Origin: Roseovarius arcticus
GTDB lineage: Bacteria; Pseudomonadota; Alphaproteobacteria; Rhodobacterales; Rhodobacteraceae
Reading direction: 5' to 3'
DNA length: 64,000 bases
NCBI RefSeq assembly: GCF_006125015.1
Contig: NZ_SZZN01000001.1
Span: 1,302,001-1,366,000 of the forward strand
This document shows, in pieces, positions 1 through 8,987 of the stretch. Position 1 is the first letter of the stretch. The number at the start of each line of letters is the position of its first letter. The position numbers and the translations under genes were made by a program. A model generated the notes under the pieces. It did not search any database. It was not told where the DNA came from and was given only the letters and a program-made list of their open reading frames with translations.

Positions 1-380
1 AACCGGCGATATAGCCAACGCCCCGGGCGTGACTTTGCAAAGTAAGGCTACGTGACCCGGAGGGGCAGAGCGATGAAGTGTGAACTGCTCCAAGTTTGCC
101 GCAGGCACTAGCTCATAAGTAGGATGGAGTTGTTCAGACGCGCAACTCCTTGAAATGGCCGCCTCGAGGCTAATTGTGCGAGTTTTCTCGATTTCGAATT
201 GCAATCTGCTTCGGCTTGCACAGCGCGAGGGTTAGGTCCGTGGCGCCTTTCAGTCGTTATAGGCACAATGCATACCGCCTGGCATTTCCGATATTCGTCC
301 GGTTGGTCCGGTAGATAGTGGCAATCTATTTGCTCTGCGCTCCACGGGTGTTACCGAGGGGGCAAGCATGGGAGACAACA
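1..380. other. Intergenic stretch, no gene recognised
   Basis: I see no convincing coding region in either direction before the histidine kinase start at 381. The stretch probably holds the kinase promoter and the far side of a neighbouring gene's flank, but no clear promoter or repeat could be identified. Confidence 0.5.
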
Positions 381-1622
381 ATGAACGACAAGACGCTGCG
401 GCAAGCCGTCATTCAGGATCATACCGCCTTTCTGGCGGGTGAGCATGACTTTCAGTCCGATATTCAGATGCTCGCGGGCAGCGATCTCGTCGGCACCATC
501 CTCGAAACGGTCATGCTGGCCACGAACATGCGTTTCGCAGCCGTCGCGCGGGTGACTGCCGACCGCTGGGTCGCTTGCCGCACTGTAGACGAGGTCAATT
601 TTGGCTTGGTTGAGGGCGATGAGATAGAGATCCAGTCGACCTTTTGCCAGTCAGTCCGCGAAACGTCCAAGAAGGTCCTATTTAACGATACTGCGACTGA
701 CGACGTTTATGGAGACCATCCCATCGCTGCCAAGTTCGGCATTGTGAGCTATGCCTCGATCCCGATTCACCGCAGCGATGGGAGCTTCTTCGGAACACTT
801 TGCGCGATCGACACGGAGCCCCGCGACGTTAAACACCCGCGCGCGGTTGCCATGCTGGAGATGTTTGCGAATGTCATTGGCCAGAGCCTAGAGACAGAGG
901 AGCGACTGGAAGCACAGGAACAATTAGTAGCGCAGGAGCGCGAGTTGGCCCGTATTCAAGAAGAGTTCGTGGCTGTCCTCGGCCATGATCTGCGCAACCC
1001 CGTGGCGGCGCTCGATGCCGGGTTTAGGCAACTGGACAAGGAGCCATTGACCGACAGGGCGCGAGAAATCCTGCCTTTAATGCGATCTTCGCTGCATCGC
1101 ATGAATGACCTGATCGAGAACATCATGATGCACGCTAAGGCACGGCTCGGAGGTGGCATCCGTATTTCCGCCACGCCGGAGGCGCCGCTGGCCGAGGCCA
1201 TTACCCAGATCGTCGAGGAGATCCGCGTGGCATCTCCGGAGCACAAGATCCTACTTGATCTGTCTTTCGACCGGCCAGTCAGCTGCGATGCGCCCCGCGT
1301 CGCGCAGGCGATCTCAAATCTGTTGTCGAACGCCGTTCGCTACGGGACACTTGGCGCGCCGATCAAGGTGCAGGGTCTGATCAGCGAGTGCAGCATAGAG
1401 ATCAGCGTGGCCAATCAAGGCGAGGCCGTGCCCAACGAACTGCGGGGAAACTTGTTCCACCCGTTTCAGCGCGGCGCTTGTGCGAATGGAGAGGGCCTGG
1501 GGCTCGGCCTTTACATCGCTTCCTGCATCGCAGTCGCCCATGGTGGTGAAATCGAAGTGATCTGCGAGAGCGGGACCACTACGTTCGCTTTCAAGGTGCC
1601 TGTGCTGGTAGCGGCCGCCTGA
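381..1622 (+). CDS. GAF-domain sensor histidine kinase
   Basis: Cytosolic two-component sensor kinase of about 413 residues. The N-terminal 165 residues read as a GAF domain, including the stretch ending in SFFGTLCAID. A short coiled coil (ERLEAQEQLVAQERELARIQ) leads into the HisKA helix with phospho-acceptor His near residue 202 (VLGHDLRNPVAAL). The N box (NLLSNAVRYG) and G box (GEGLGLGLYIA) complete an HATPase domain. No membrane segment is present, so a soluble or diffusible signal is likely. The ATG at 381 is chosen over the in-frame start at 318 because GGAGACAACA precedes it. No response regulator lies next to it, so the partner is unknown. Confidence 0.85.
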   Translation: MNDKTLRQAVIQDHTAFLAGEHDFQSDIQMLAGSDLVGTILETVMLATNMRFAAVARVTADRWVACRTVDEVNFGLVEGDEIEIQSTFCQSVRETSKKVLFNDTATDDVYGDHPIAAKFGIVSYASIPIHRSDGSFFGTLCAIDTEPRDVKHPRAVAMLEMFANVIGQSLETEERLEAQEQLVAQERELARIQEEFVAVLGHDLRNPVAALDAGFRQLDKEPLTDRAREILPLMRSSLHRMNDLIENIMMHAKARLGGGIRISATPEAPLAEAITQIVEEIRVASPEHKILLDLSFDRPVSCDAPRVAQAISNLLSNAVRYGTLGAPIKVQGLISECSIEISVANQGEAVPNELRGNLFHPFQRGACANGEGLGLGLYIASCIAVAHGGEIEVICESGTTTFAFKVPVLVAAA

Positions 1623-1636
1623 TAAGGTCCGTTTCG

Positions 1637-4003
1637 TCATGCACGTAGACGTCGCCTTTCGGGATCGTAGACAGGAGTTTGAACGACCTGCGCCTTGATG
1701 CGTTTCTGGTGTCCGTCCAGCTTGCCAACTTCAACTGAGGTTCCGGTATCGGCATGAGATTTATCAATTCGGCAGAGGGCGAGGTTCTTGTCCAATAGCG
1801 GGGACCGCGCGGCGCTTGTGATCACCCCGATCCGAGCACGTCCTTGATAGACTGCGTCACCATGCACGGCCATCTCATTGCCAGCCAGTTCCAGTGCAAC
1901 AAGGCTATGCCACCCATCCGTCTTTCGTCGCTCCAACGCGGCGCGTCCGATAAAATTCGAATTTTTGGATTTCAGCGGAACAGTAAACCCGATGCCGGCC
2001 TCAAAGGGGTCAATGGTATCGTCGAACTCATGGTGCCCCATGACCAGACCCGCCTCCACGCGGAGCATCTCGAGCGCGTCGAACCCGCAAGGCATGATCC
2101 CAAACGCGTCGCCTGCGTCAGCGATAGCATCCCAAAGCGTGACGGCGTTATGGGGGCTGCAAAAAACCTCATACCCCAACTCGCCGGTATAGCCGGTGCG
2201 CGATACCACGATGGGCACGCCGTCAAAGCCGTACAGTCTGGCAGTGGAAAACCGAAAACATCCAAGTTGCTCCAACGGCGTTTCGTCATCGCGGGTCCAG
2301 ATGATTTTAGCCAGCGTATCGCGGCTGCATGGCCCTTGCACCGCGAGATTTGCTAGTTGCTCAGTCGATGACTTGACCCAAGCCTTGAAATTATGCTTTT
2401 CCGCCAGTTCGCGCAGCCAGACACCGCAATAGTCTTCGGCACAGACCCACCGAAACAGGTCCTGCCCCACACGAAACAGCGTGCCGTCGTCGATCATGCC
2501 GCCAGTTTCGTAGCACATTGAGGAATAGACAACCTGCCCAACCGACATAGCTTGGACATTGCGGGTAAGCGACAAGTTCAAAAGCGCCTCGGCGTCTGGG
2601 CCGGTGATCTCGAATTTGCGCAGCGACGACATGTCCATCATCATCACTTTTTGACGGCAGGCATGATATTCGGCCACAGCGCCGTGATTGCGGTAGCTTT
2701 TTGGTAACCAGACCCCCGCCACGTCTACGTAGTCTTTGGCCAAGCCCGACGTGCGCGGATGAAAGGCGGAATTCCGGGTTAGCTTGGGTGAGGCATCTGG
2801 AGTCATTCTGATTGCTACCGATTTTGAGAAGAGTTCTTTTTTGCCGTAGGTCCGGATATGAATATCAGTTGGGTTCCAGCCATTCGCCGGGTCTAGGTCA
2901 TTGGGACAGGACGTCGAAACGCAGACGCAATCCGTAAGCGCGCGCAAAAGCACATAATCGCCAGGCCGCGACCAGCCCTCGTCCATGGATAAGGAATTGT
3001 CGTGCTCGGCGCGCGAATTAAAGAAAAAGTTGACGGCCTCCCATCCTGCCCGCGGGGCGACGCCATAGGGATCGAGAACAACGTTGATGTTGTCGGTGCA
3101 ATTGACGTGACCAGGATAACCCAATTCCTCGTAAAAGCGCGGGAAACAGGCCAACCCGAATGTGTCATGGCGTCCAACGGTATCCCTAATCACCTCGAAC
3201 ATCTGTTCTTGGTCCACATTGAAAAATTTGGAATGCAAGCCGGGACCCGGATAAGCATTGCCGTTCAACGACCGTGTCGTGGAATGGTCGATCCCTAGGT
3301 CTCGCCCCCGGTCCAGTCCCCGCAGAGTCAACGCCTGAAAGTCCGAGCACTGACGTCCAGAGACATCCATTATCTGAATGTATTCACCCTCACGTATTTG
3401 GTATTCAACGGCAGATGAATGGGCCACGTGGATTTCCTGCAAGGGATCGGCCAATGGGTCTGGCAGTCGTTTCCAAGTGTTCAACTGTGGATTAGTTCGC
3501 CCGACCAAAAATTCAATCGTCGCGGGCGCGTCGCGCCCATCAATTCCCATTTCGCGTGCAGGCGCGACGGCGATCAAAAGGCCCTCGGCTCGGGCAGTGA
3601 ATTGGTAATGTACATGCGGCTGGTGGCGATCTTTGAAGAGCTGGAACGCCCGCGCGCGGGGCGTACTGCCAGGCTGTATTTGAATTAAGGCCCGCAGCCT
3701 GCCAAGAAAGACCGGATCGAGGCAGTTGTCATAGCGGTTGAAATCTACGACGACATCGTGGGCCTGCTCACTCGTTTGCTGCAAGCCTTCCAAATCCGGC
3801 TTAGTACCACCCGCAAGAAAGAAAAGGTCGCAGGCTTGCCCCCCTTCGACATCTTGGATGTCGAGGGTGTCTCCTTCTGAGACATTCAGCACGCATATCG
3901 AACGCGACATAACCTCGTGTCGCTCAATGCCCTGCTGCCAGAGCGATAACCCCGGTTCAACAAGATGCCCCCAGCGGCTAGCGTTGACACTCATTCGACC
4001 CAT
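1637..4003 (-). CDS. DUF1989-GcvT fusion, probable folate-dependent aminomethyltransferase/demethylase
   Basis: Two-part protein of about 788 residues. The N-terminal half carries the DUF1989 (urea carboxylase-associated) fold, including FNVDQEQMFEVIRDT and the Cys-rich CVCVSTSCPNDLDPANGWN stretch. An upstream segment (SEGDTLDIQDVEGGQACDLFF) resembles a second partial copy. The C-terminal half, from about residue 410, is a GcvT/aminomethyltransferase domain with RTGYTGELGYEVF and ALEMLRVEAGLVMGHHEFDD. GcvT relatives move one-carbon units from amines to tetrahydrofolate, as do DmdA and dimethylglycine demethylases. It is divergent from a betaine-type ABC transporter, so demethylation of an imported methylated amine is plausible (inference). 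AAGGGG lies about 8 bases before the ATG at 4003; an in-frame start at 4042 lacks a good ribosome binding site. Confidence 0.75.
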   Translation of the reverse strand: MGRMSVNASRWGHLVEPGLSLWQQGIERHEVMSRSICVLNVSEGDTLDIQDVEGGQACDLFFLAGGTKPDLEGLQQTSEQAHDVVVDFNRYDNCLDPVFLGRLRALIQIQPGSTPRARAFQLFKDRHQPHVHYQFTARAEGLLIAVAPAREMGIDGRDAPATIEFLVGRTNPQLNTWKRLPDPLADPLQEIHVAHSSAVEYQIREGEYIQIMDVSGRQCSDFQALTLRGLDRGRDLGIDHSTTRSLNGNAYPGPGLHSKFFNVDQEQMFEVIRDTVGRHDTFGLACFPRFYEELGYPGHVNCTDNINVVLDPYGVAPRAGWEAVNFFFNSRAEHDNSLSMDEGWSRPGDYVLLRALTDCVCVSTSCPNDLDPANGWNPTDIHIRTYGKKELFSKSVAIRMTPDASPKLTRNSAFHPRTSGLAKDYVDVAGVWLPKSYRNHGAVAEYHACRQKVMMMDMSSLRKFEITGPDAEALLNLSLTRNVQAMSVGQVVYSSMCYETGGMIDDGTLFRVGQDLFRWVCAEDYCGVWLRELAEKHNFKAWVKSSTEQLANLAVQGPCSRDTLAKIIWTRDDETPLEQLGCFRFSTARLYGFDGVPIVVSRTGYTGELGYEVFCSPHNAVTLWDAIADAGDAFGIMPCGFDALEMLRVEAGLVMGHHEFDDTIDPFEAGIGFTVPLKSKNSNFIGRAALERRKTDGWHSLVALELAGNEMAVHGDAVYQGRARIGVITSAARSPLLDKNLALCRIDKSHADTGTSVEVGKLDGHQKRIKAQVVQTPVYDPERRRLRA

Positions 4004-4324
4004 GCCCGTTCCCCTTGGTTCGGTGTGTGAACGTGTCATCATCGGCCCGCATGACTCTTGGCAAAGCTTGATGCAGTGTCGGGTGCGCGACCATCATGAA
4101 CGCTAAATTGGCTTGTACTATTGGCGAAGTTTGTCGATTTACACTCAGCATAAGTTCAAAAATGTCTCAAAACAATGAAAATGTGTTGATTTATATCGTT
4201 TACGCGGCAATAAATACTTGAAAATTACTGGGCCTGCTATGGGAGGGACAACTTCACTGAAGCTTAGACGCGCGTGGATTTCTATCCCCGCGAAACAAGG
4301 CCAAAGGCCGACACGGAGGAAATA

Positions 4325-5296
4325 ATGAATTTATTTAATAAAAGGGCCAGAAAGGCATTTTTGCCCGCGCTTGCCCTGGCTGCCGCGAGCATAGCTGCGC
4401 CTGCTGTCGCAGACAGCAATGAGCCGATCAAGATCCCGATTAAGAATTGGTCCAGCCAAATCGTTATGGCGCATGTCATCGGCGGCATGTTTGAAAGCCA
4501 GGGAAACACTGTTGAATACGTTCCTGTCGACAATCAAGCAGCTTTTGAGGCCATTCGAAACGGCGATCTAACAATCGGTCACGAAGTCTGGCAGGCGACG
4601 CATCAGAATGCCTTTTACAACGCGATGGAGCAAGGCGGACTGATCGACGCGGGGACCCATGCGGCGGAAACCCTCGAAGAAATGGGCGTGCCAAATTGGG
4701 TCATCGAACAGGATCTCTGCCCAGGTTTACCTAACTGGGAAGCTTTGAAAAATTGTCAGGAAGTCTTTGCGACGCCAGATTCTGGCGGCAAGGGGCGTTG
4801 GCTAGAAGGGCCTCTCAGCTGGCACGGCGACGTGATGCCGAACCGTCTGGAGGGTCTGGGTCTGGACGACACGTGGATGGTGAAGTTCGCAGGCACCGGT
4901 GATGCACTTTGGGTCGAACTGGATGCAGCCGAGCGCGAAGGCCGGGGAACTATCATCTTTAACTGGACACCCAACTTCACCGATGCGTCGGGCTTTACCT
5001 TTATCGAATTCCCCCCTTACTTCGATGGGTGCAGGATTGCTGATGGCGGCGATATGTCGACGACTGGCTGCGGATCTCCGCGCGGGTGGCTGAAGAAAGC
5101 TGCCAATTATAAGTTCCCGAAGTCGCATCCAAAGGCGTATACCGCATTCTCAAAGGTGTCATTCACGACCCCTCAAATTGGCCAAATGGCTGCCTTGGTA
5201 GATGTCGACAAAATGACGCATGAAGATGCCGCCAAAAAATGGCTGGCGGACAATGAAGAGGTCTGGAAACCCTGGACCGAGTCATCGCTACCGTAA
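4325..5296 (+). CDS. Quaternary-amine (glycine betaine type) ABC transporter, substrate-binding protein
   Basis: Periplasmic OpuAC/ProX-type binding protein of 323 residues. It begins with a Sec signal peptide (basic start, hydrophobic ALALAAASIAAPAVA, cleavage near residue 30). The mature part has the family's PIKNWSSQIVMAHVIGGMFE opening and aromatic residues, such as the Trp in EVWQATHQN, that form a cage for a quaternary ammonium group in this family. It is followed by its ATPase and permease genes. The ATG at 4325 is preceded by CGGAGGAAAT; an in-frame start at 4274 would put a polar stretch before the signal peptide. Substrate could be glycine betaine, proline betaine, choline or DMSP; sequence alone does not decide. 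Confidence 0.85.
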   Translation: MNLFNKRARKAFLPALALAAASIAAPAVADSNEPIKIPIKNWSSQIVMAHVIGGMFESQGNTVEYVPVDNQAAFEAIRNGDLTIGHEVWQATHQNAFYNAMEQGGLIDAGTHAAETLEEMGVPNWVIEQDLCPGLPNWEALKNCQEVFATPDSGGKGRWLEGPLSWHGDVMPNRLEGLGLDDTWMVKFAGTGDALWVELDAAEREGRGTIIFNWTPNFTDASGFTFIEFPPYFDGCRIADGGDMSTTGCGSPRGWLKKAANYKFPKSHPKAYTAFSKVSFTTPQIGQMAALVDVDKMTHEDAAKKWLADNEEVWKPWTESSLP

Positions 5297-5340
5297 AAAT
5301 CGGCATCTTGCCTCTCGTCCGTCGATACAGGCGGACGGGG

Positions 5341-5375
5341 GCACCGAGACGCTGTGATAAATCGCGTCTCGGTGC
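5341..5375 (+). promoter_or_regulatory. Perfect 12-bp hairpin between binding-protein and ATPase genes
   Basis: Arms 5341-5352 and 5364-5375 are perfectly complementary (GCACCGAGACGC) around an 11-base loop. No T-run follows, so it looks less like an intrinsic terminator than like an mRNA-stabilising or attenuating stem. Such stems after binding-protein genes often keep that protein in excess over the membrane subunits; the role here is inferred. Confidence 0.6.
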
Positions 5376-5579
5376 GGACTGATCTCGCCTCCGTATGTCG
5401 TGCCGTCGCACCTACATAGTCATCCTTCCGGCTTATCGACGGGCATACGGCAGGCGCATGGCGCCCGCAGCAACCGGCGGCCACCCGTACCTTCGCCTAA
5501 GTAAGGAGTGTCGCGCCACGCTTGCCAAGCCTCCTTGATGACACAAAATATTGGCGCATCGACGCGCTTAGGGAACTCA

Positions 5580-6677
5580 ATGCAGGACACATCCAATATA
5601 AAAAGGCGGGCTTTGCCTCTGCAAGAGGAGGCCAAGGATTCAGCCGGAGTTGCGGTGCGGTGTGAGGGTGTCTTCAAGGTCTTCGGCAAGAACGCCGCCA
5701 AGCTGATAGGGCAAGCCAAAGGCAATATCGACGCCGAGACGGCACAGGCCGTAGGTTGTGTCGTTGGCGTCAACAACGCTACGTTCGACGTCTTTGAAGG
5801 GGAGTTGTTGGTGATCATGGGCCTGTCGGGGTCTGGCAAATCAACTCTCCTGCGCTGCATTTCCCGGCTAACCAGGGCGACCGCCGGCAAGATTATCGTT
5901 GACGGGCAAGACCTGCTGTCGATGACCTCTAAGCAATTGATCGAACTGCGGCGCAACAAGATGGGCATGGTGTTTCAGAATTTCGGATTGCTACCTCACA
6001 AGACTGTTCTTGAGAACATCGCCTTTCCATTGCAGGTGAAGGGCAAGACGACAAAGGCCAGCATTACGCGGGCGATGGAGATGGTGCAGCTGGTCGGGCT
6101 GCATGGGCGCGAAAACTATTTCCCCCGGCAACTCTCAGGCGGCCAGCAACAGCGCGTCGGCATTGCCCGGTCCCTTGCCATCGAGCCTGACATCTGGTTT
6201 CTGGATGAACCTTTCTCGGCTCTTGATCCGCTGATCAGGAAGGAAATGCAGGACGAGTTTTTGAGACTCCAGCAAGTGCTAAGTAAGACAATCCTCTTTG
6301 TAACGCATGATTTTGACGAAGCGCTTCGTTTGGCAGACCGGATCGCGATCATGAAACATGGCGTGATTGAGCAACTTGATACGCCGGAAACCATCGTTCT
6401 TAACCCTGCAACTGACTATGTGCGCAAATTCACAAAAGATGTTCCGCGCGAAAAGGTACTAAAAATTCAGGCTGTCATGGACCCCGTCGATCCAACCGAA
6501 GAGCTGAGCGATCTGAGAGTTTCTAAAGACGCGATCATCGCGACTGTCGCCGAGGCCGTGCTAAGCCAGCACATGGGCGTCGGGGTGGTCGACGCCCAAG
6601 GCACATTGGTAGGTTCAGTGCATCCGTCTCATGTACTCAAAATCCTGTTCGGTGATACGGGCAGGCAGCCGACATGA
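5580..6677 (+). CDS. Quaternary-amine ABC transporter, ATP-binding protein (ProV/OpuAA type)
   Basis: Cytoplasmic ATPase of the betaine importer. It contains Walker A (GLSGSGKST), signature LSGGQQQRVGIARSLA, Walker B (IWFLDEPFSALDP) and the H-loop (VTHDFDEAL). The long N-terminal stretch before Walker A (VFGKNAAKLIG) is typical of ProV-type ATPases. The C-terminal 90 residues resemble a single, shortened CBS region, the part that senses ionic strength in OpuA. Start choice is uncertain: GTG 5508 and ATG 5538 are in frame. ATG 5580 is taken because family homology begins shortly after it, although its ribosome binding site is weak. The stop overlaps the permease start by four bases (ATGA). Confidence 0.85.
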   Translation: MQDTSNIKRRALPLQEEAKDSAGVAVRCEGVFKVFGKNAAKLIGQAKGNIDAETAQAVGCVVGVNNATFDVFEGELLVIMGLSGSGKSTLLRCISRLTRATAGKIIVDGQDLLSMTSKQLIELRRNKMGMVFQNFGLLPHKTVLENIAFPLQVKGKTTKASITRAMEMVQLVGLHGRENYFPRQLSGGQQQRVGIARSLAIEPDIWFLDEPFSALDPLIRKEMQDEFLRLQQVLSKTILFVTHDFDEALRLADRIAIMKHGVIEQLDTPETIVLNPATDYVRKFTKDVPREKVLKIQAVMDPVDPTEELSDLRVSKDAIIATVAEAVLSQHMGVGVVDAQGTLVGSVHPSHVLKILFGDTGRQPT

Positions 6678-8752
6678 AATCCAAAGGCGCGTTTTCATCC
6701 ATCCCAAAACTTACCAAGCCCGTTCAATTCGCGCTGCTTTTGGCCGTCTTTACGGCGCTGTGCGCGCTGATCGCGCCGTCCGAGACCAATCCGCTGTGGC
6801 GCTTGCCCCCGTTGCTGAAGCAATTGCCTTATCTCATCAATGACGGCGTCCGGTTTGTGATGTTCGAATGGTGGCCAATCGACGTCTATGACCCTGTCAT
6901 TGATGAGTACGAACCAAAGCCGCTTTTCCGTGAGCTGACGCGGGCGATCTCGACAGGAATCCTATTTGTCATCAACGCCGTGCGTGAGGTTTTGCTGGGT
7001 GGCGTAAAAACTATCGTCGCCTTTACAAGCTGGGATTTTGTCAAGGAAAACCCCTGGGCCGTCTGGCCTGCGCTGCCTTGGACGGTCGTGGTGGGTTGGG
7101 TGGTTTTTCTAGGCTACAAACTTCAAGGTCTGGGCTTGGCTGTTTTGGCTGGAGTCACCACGGTCTTTATCTCCATATTTGGACAGTGGGAGCCATCGAT
7201 GCAGACCCTGTCATTCGTCTTGATCACTGCGCCGGTCGCGGCCCTTTTGGGCTTGGCGTTGGGTGCTTGGAGCTACAAAAGCCGCATGGTCGAGGCAGCG
7301 GTCAACCCGTTCCTAAACGTTGCGCAGACGATGCCGCACTATTCCTATCTGGTCCCTGTAATCGTGTTGTTCGGTGTAGGCGATCACGCGGCCGCCATCG
7401 CCACGATTGTCTTTGCGACACCGCCGATGGTGCGTCTGACTTTACTGGGATTGAAGAATGTGCCCGATGAGGTAGTTGAGGCCGGATTGATGACCGGGTG
7501 TAGCAATTCACAGCTGATGCTGAAAGTTATGATCCCCGCAGCGAAACGCGACGTGTTGTTGGGCGTCAACCAAGTAGTCATGCAATGTCTGGCGATGACG
7601 GTGATCGCGTCCTTTGTAGGCGCGCAAGGCCTTGGCTCAAATCTGATGATAGCGCTGAATTCGCTGAAGATCGGAACTGGTATAGAGATCGGTATCTGCA
7701 TTGTGTTGCTCGCCGTGCTTCTGGACAAACTGTCACTATCTTGGGCCAACCTGCAAACTGATTATTTTGCAGAGCAGACATTTCTTCAACGACACTCAAA
7801 CGCGCTTATCCTGCTGGCCATTTTGGTTGCCGGGTCCGCGCTGGCCTATCTCGGGAAATTCATATTCGATCAGGATTTCAACTATCTCTATCAGATCCCC
7901 CACAATAAGGGCCTGACGACCGAGCCGTTCTGGCAGGCCGTGGTCGACTGGATCTGGGATACGTTCTTCGGGCCGCTCAACGCCTTTAACAAGTTTGTAA
8001 TATCCTTCGTTTTGGTCCCAATGCGGGACGCTTATTTGGCGATGCCGGTGATCGCCACCTTCGTGCTTGTAGTGGGGGTCGCCCTTATTCTGGCAGGCAT
8101 CCGCTCAGCCGTGATCGTGTGCTTCTACCTGCTGTTTATCGCGTTTTCGGAATACTGGGACCGGGCGCTGATCACGGCTTACATGGCATCGCTCGCGGTG
8201 GTCATTTCGGGCGTTCTAGGTGTCACGGTCGGAACGCTATGCGCTCAGAATGAGCATGCCAGCCGCGCCACCCTGCTGGTGTGCGATTTCTTTCAAACAT
8301 TCCCGTCATTCATCTATCTGATTCCTGTGATCCTGCTGTTCGGCATCACTGACACGTCGGTTATCATTGCGGCCATTATTTATGCCACGGTGCCCGCGAC
8401 ACGGTTCACGGTGGAAGGGTTGCGCAGCATTCCCCCAGTCCTGCAAGATGCTGGATCGATGTCCGGAGTTTCACGTATCCAGCGGCTGGTCTCGATCGAC
8501 TTTCCGGTGGCGTTTCCACACATCATGCTGGGGATCAGTCAGACGGTGGTGTTCGCGCTCTTTATGGTCATCATCGGTGCCTTCATCGGCACCACCGATC
8601 TGGGACAGCTGATCCTAAAAGCAATATCGGATCCGCAGGGCACCGGGATAGGCCTGACTTTGGGACTGTGCGTGGCGTTCATGGGGTTGGCTGTCGATCA
8701 GATTGTCCGGACCTGGGCGGCGCGCAAAAAGGCGCTGCTGGGTTTGGATTAG
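6674..8752 (+). CDS. Quaternary-amine ABC transporter, tandem-fused permease (two ProW-like modules)
   Basis: Inner-membrane permease of 692 residues, about twice the size of a standard ProW. It has two successive binding-protein-dependent transport modules. The first has its ATPase-contact loop near EVVEAGLMTGCSNSQLMLKVMIP, the second near VLQDAGSMSGVSRIQRLVSIDFP. Each is preceded by an AQTMPHYSYLVPVIVLFG-like or FFQTFPSFIYLIPVILLFG-like helix. A single chain would therefore supply both halves of the transmembrane pore. The start overlaps the ATPase stop (ATGA), implying translational coupling. Confidence 0.85.
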   Translation: MKSKGAFSSIPKLTKPVQFALLLAVFTALCALIAPSETNPLWRLPPLLKQLPYLINDGVRFVMFEWWPIDVYDPVIDEYEPKPLFRELTRAISTGILFVINAVREVLLGGVKTIVAFTSWDFVKENPWAVWPALPWTVVVGWVVFLGYKLQGLGLAVLAGVTTVFISIFGQWEPSMQTLSFVLITAPVAALLGLALGAWSYKSRMVEAAVNPFLNVAQTMPHYSYLVPVIVLFGVGDHAAAIATIVFATPPMVRLTLLGLKNVPDEVVEAGLMTGCSNSQLMLKVMIPAAKRDVLLGVNQVVMQCLAMTVIASFVGAQGLGSNLMIALNSLKIGTGIEIGICIVLLAVLLDKLSLSWANLQTDYFAEQTFLQRHSNALILLAILVAGSALAYLGKFIFDQDFNYLYQIPHNKGLTTEPFWQAVVDWIWDTFFGPLNAFNKFVISFVLVPMRDAYLAMPVIATFVLVVGVALILAGIRSAVIVCFYLLFIAFSEYWDRALITAYMASLAVVISGVLGVTVGTLCAQNEHASRATLLVCDFFQTFPSFIYLIPVILLFGITDTSVIIAAIIYATVPATRFTVEGLRSIPPVLQDAGSMSGVSRIQRLVSIDFPVAFPHIMLGISQTVVFALFMVIIGAFIGTTDLGQLILKAISDPQGTGIGLTLGLCVAFMGLAVDQIVRTWAARKKALLGLD

Positions 8753-8924
8753 GCGCGGCCTACTTGCTGGAGCAGATCAAAGTCACGGCGTCAAATCGAC
8801 AAGAAGCTACAATATTGTATAATTATATGGGAGATGTGACCCCTATCACTTGATAATTAGAACCCTATGGGCCGACCAAGGCCTTCTGGATGCTACCAAC
8901 ATGCAATATGGACGGAACGCTAGC

Positions 8925-8961
8925 CTTTTCCGCTTTTCCTGATGCAGGAAAAACGCAAAAG
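8925..8961. promoter_or_regulatory. Imperfect 17-bp inverted repeat upstream of the DeoR-family gene
   Basis: Left arm 8925-8941 (CTTTTCCGCTTTTCCTG) and right arm 8945-8961 match at 15 of 17 positions around a 3-base spacer, 26 bases before the regulator's ATG. This could be the regulator's own operator or a leader stem; binding is inferred. Confidence 0.45.
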
Positions 8962-8987
8962 ACTTTCATCAACGTGAGTGTATTCAC

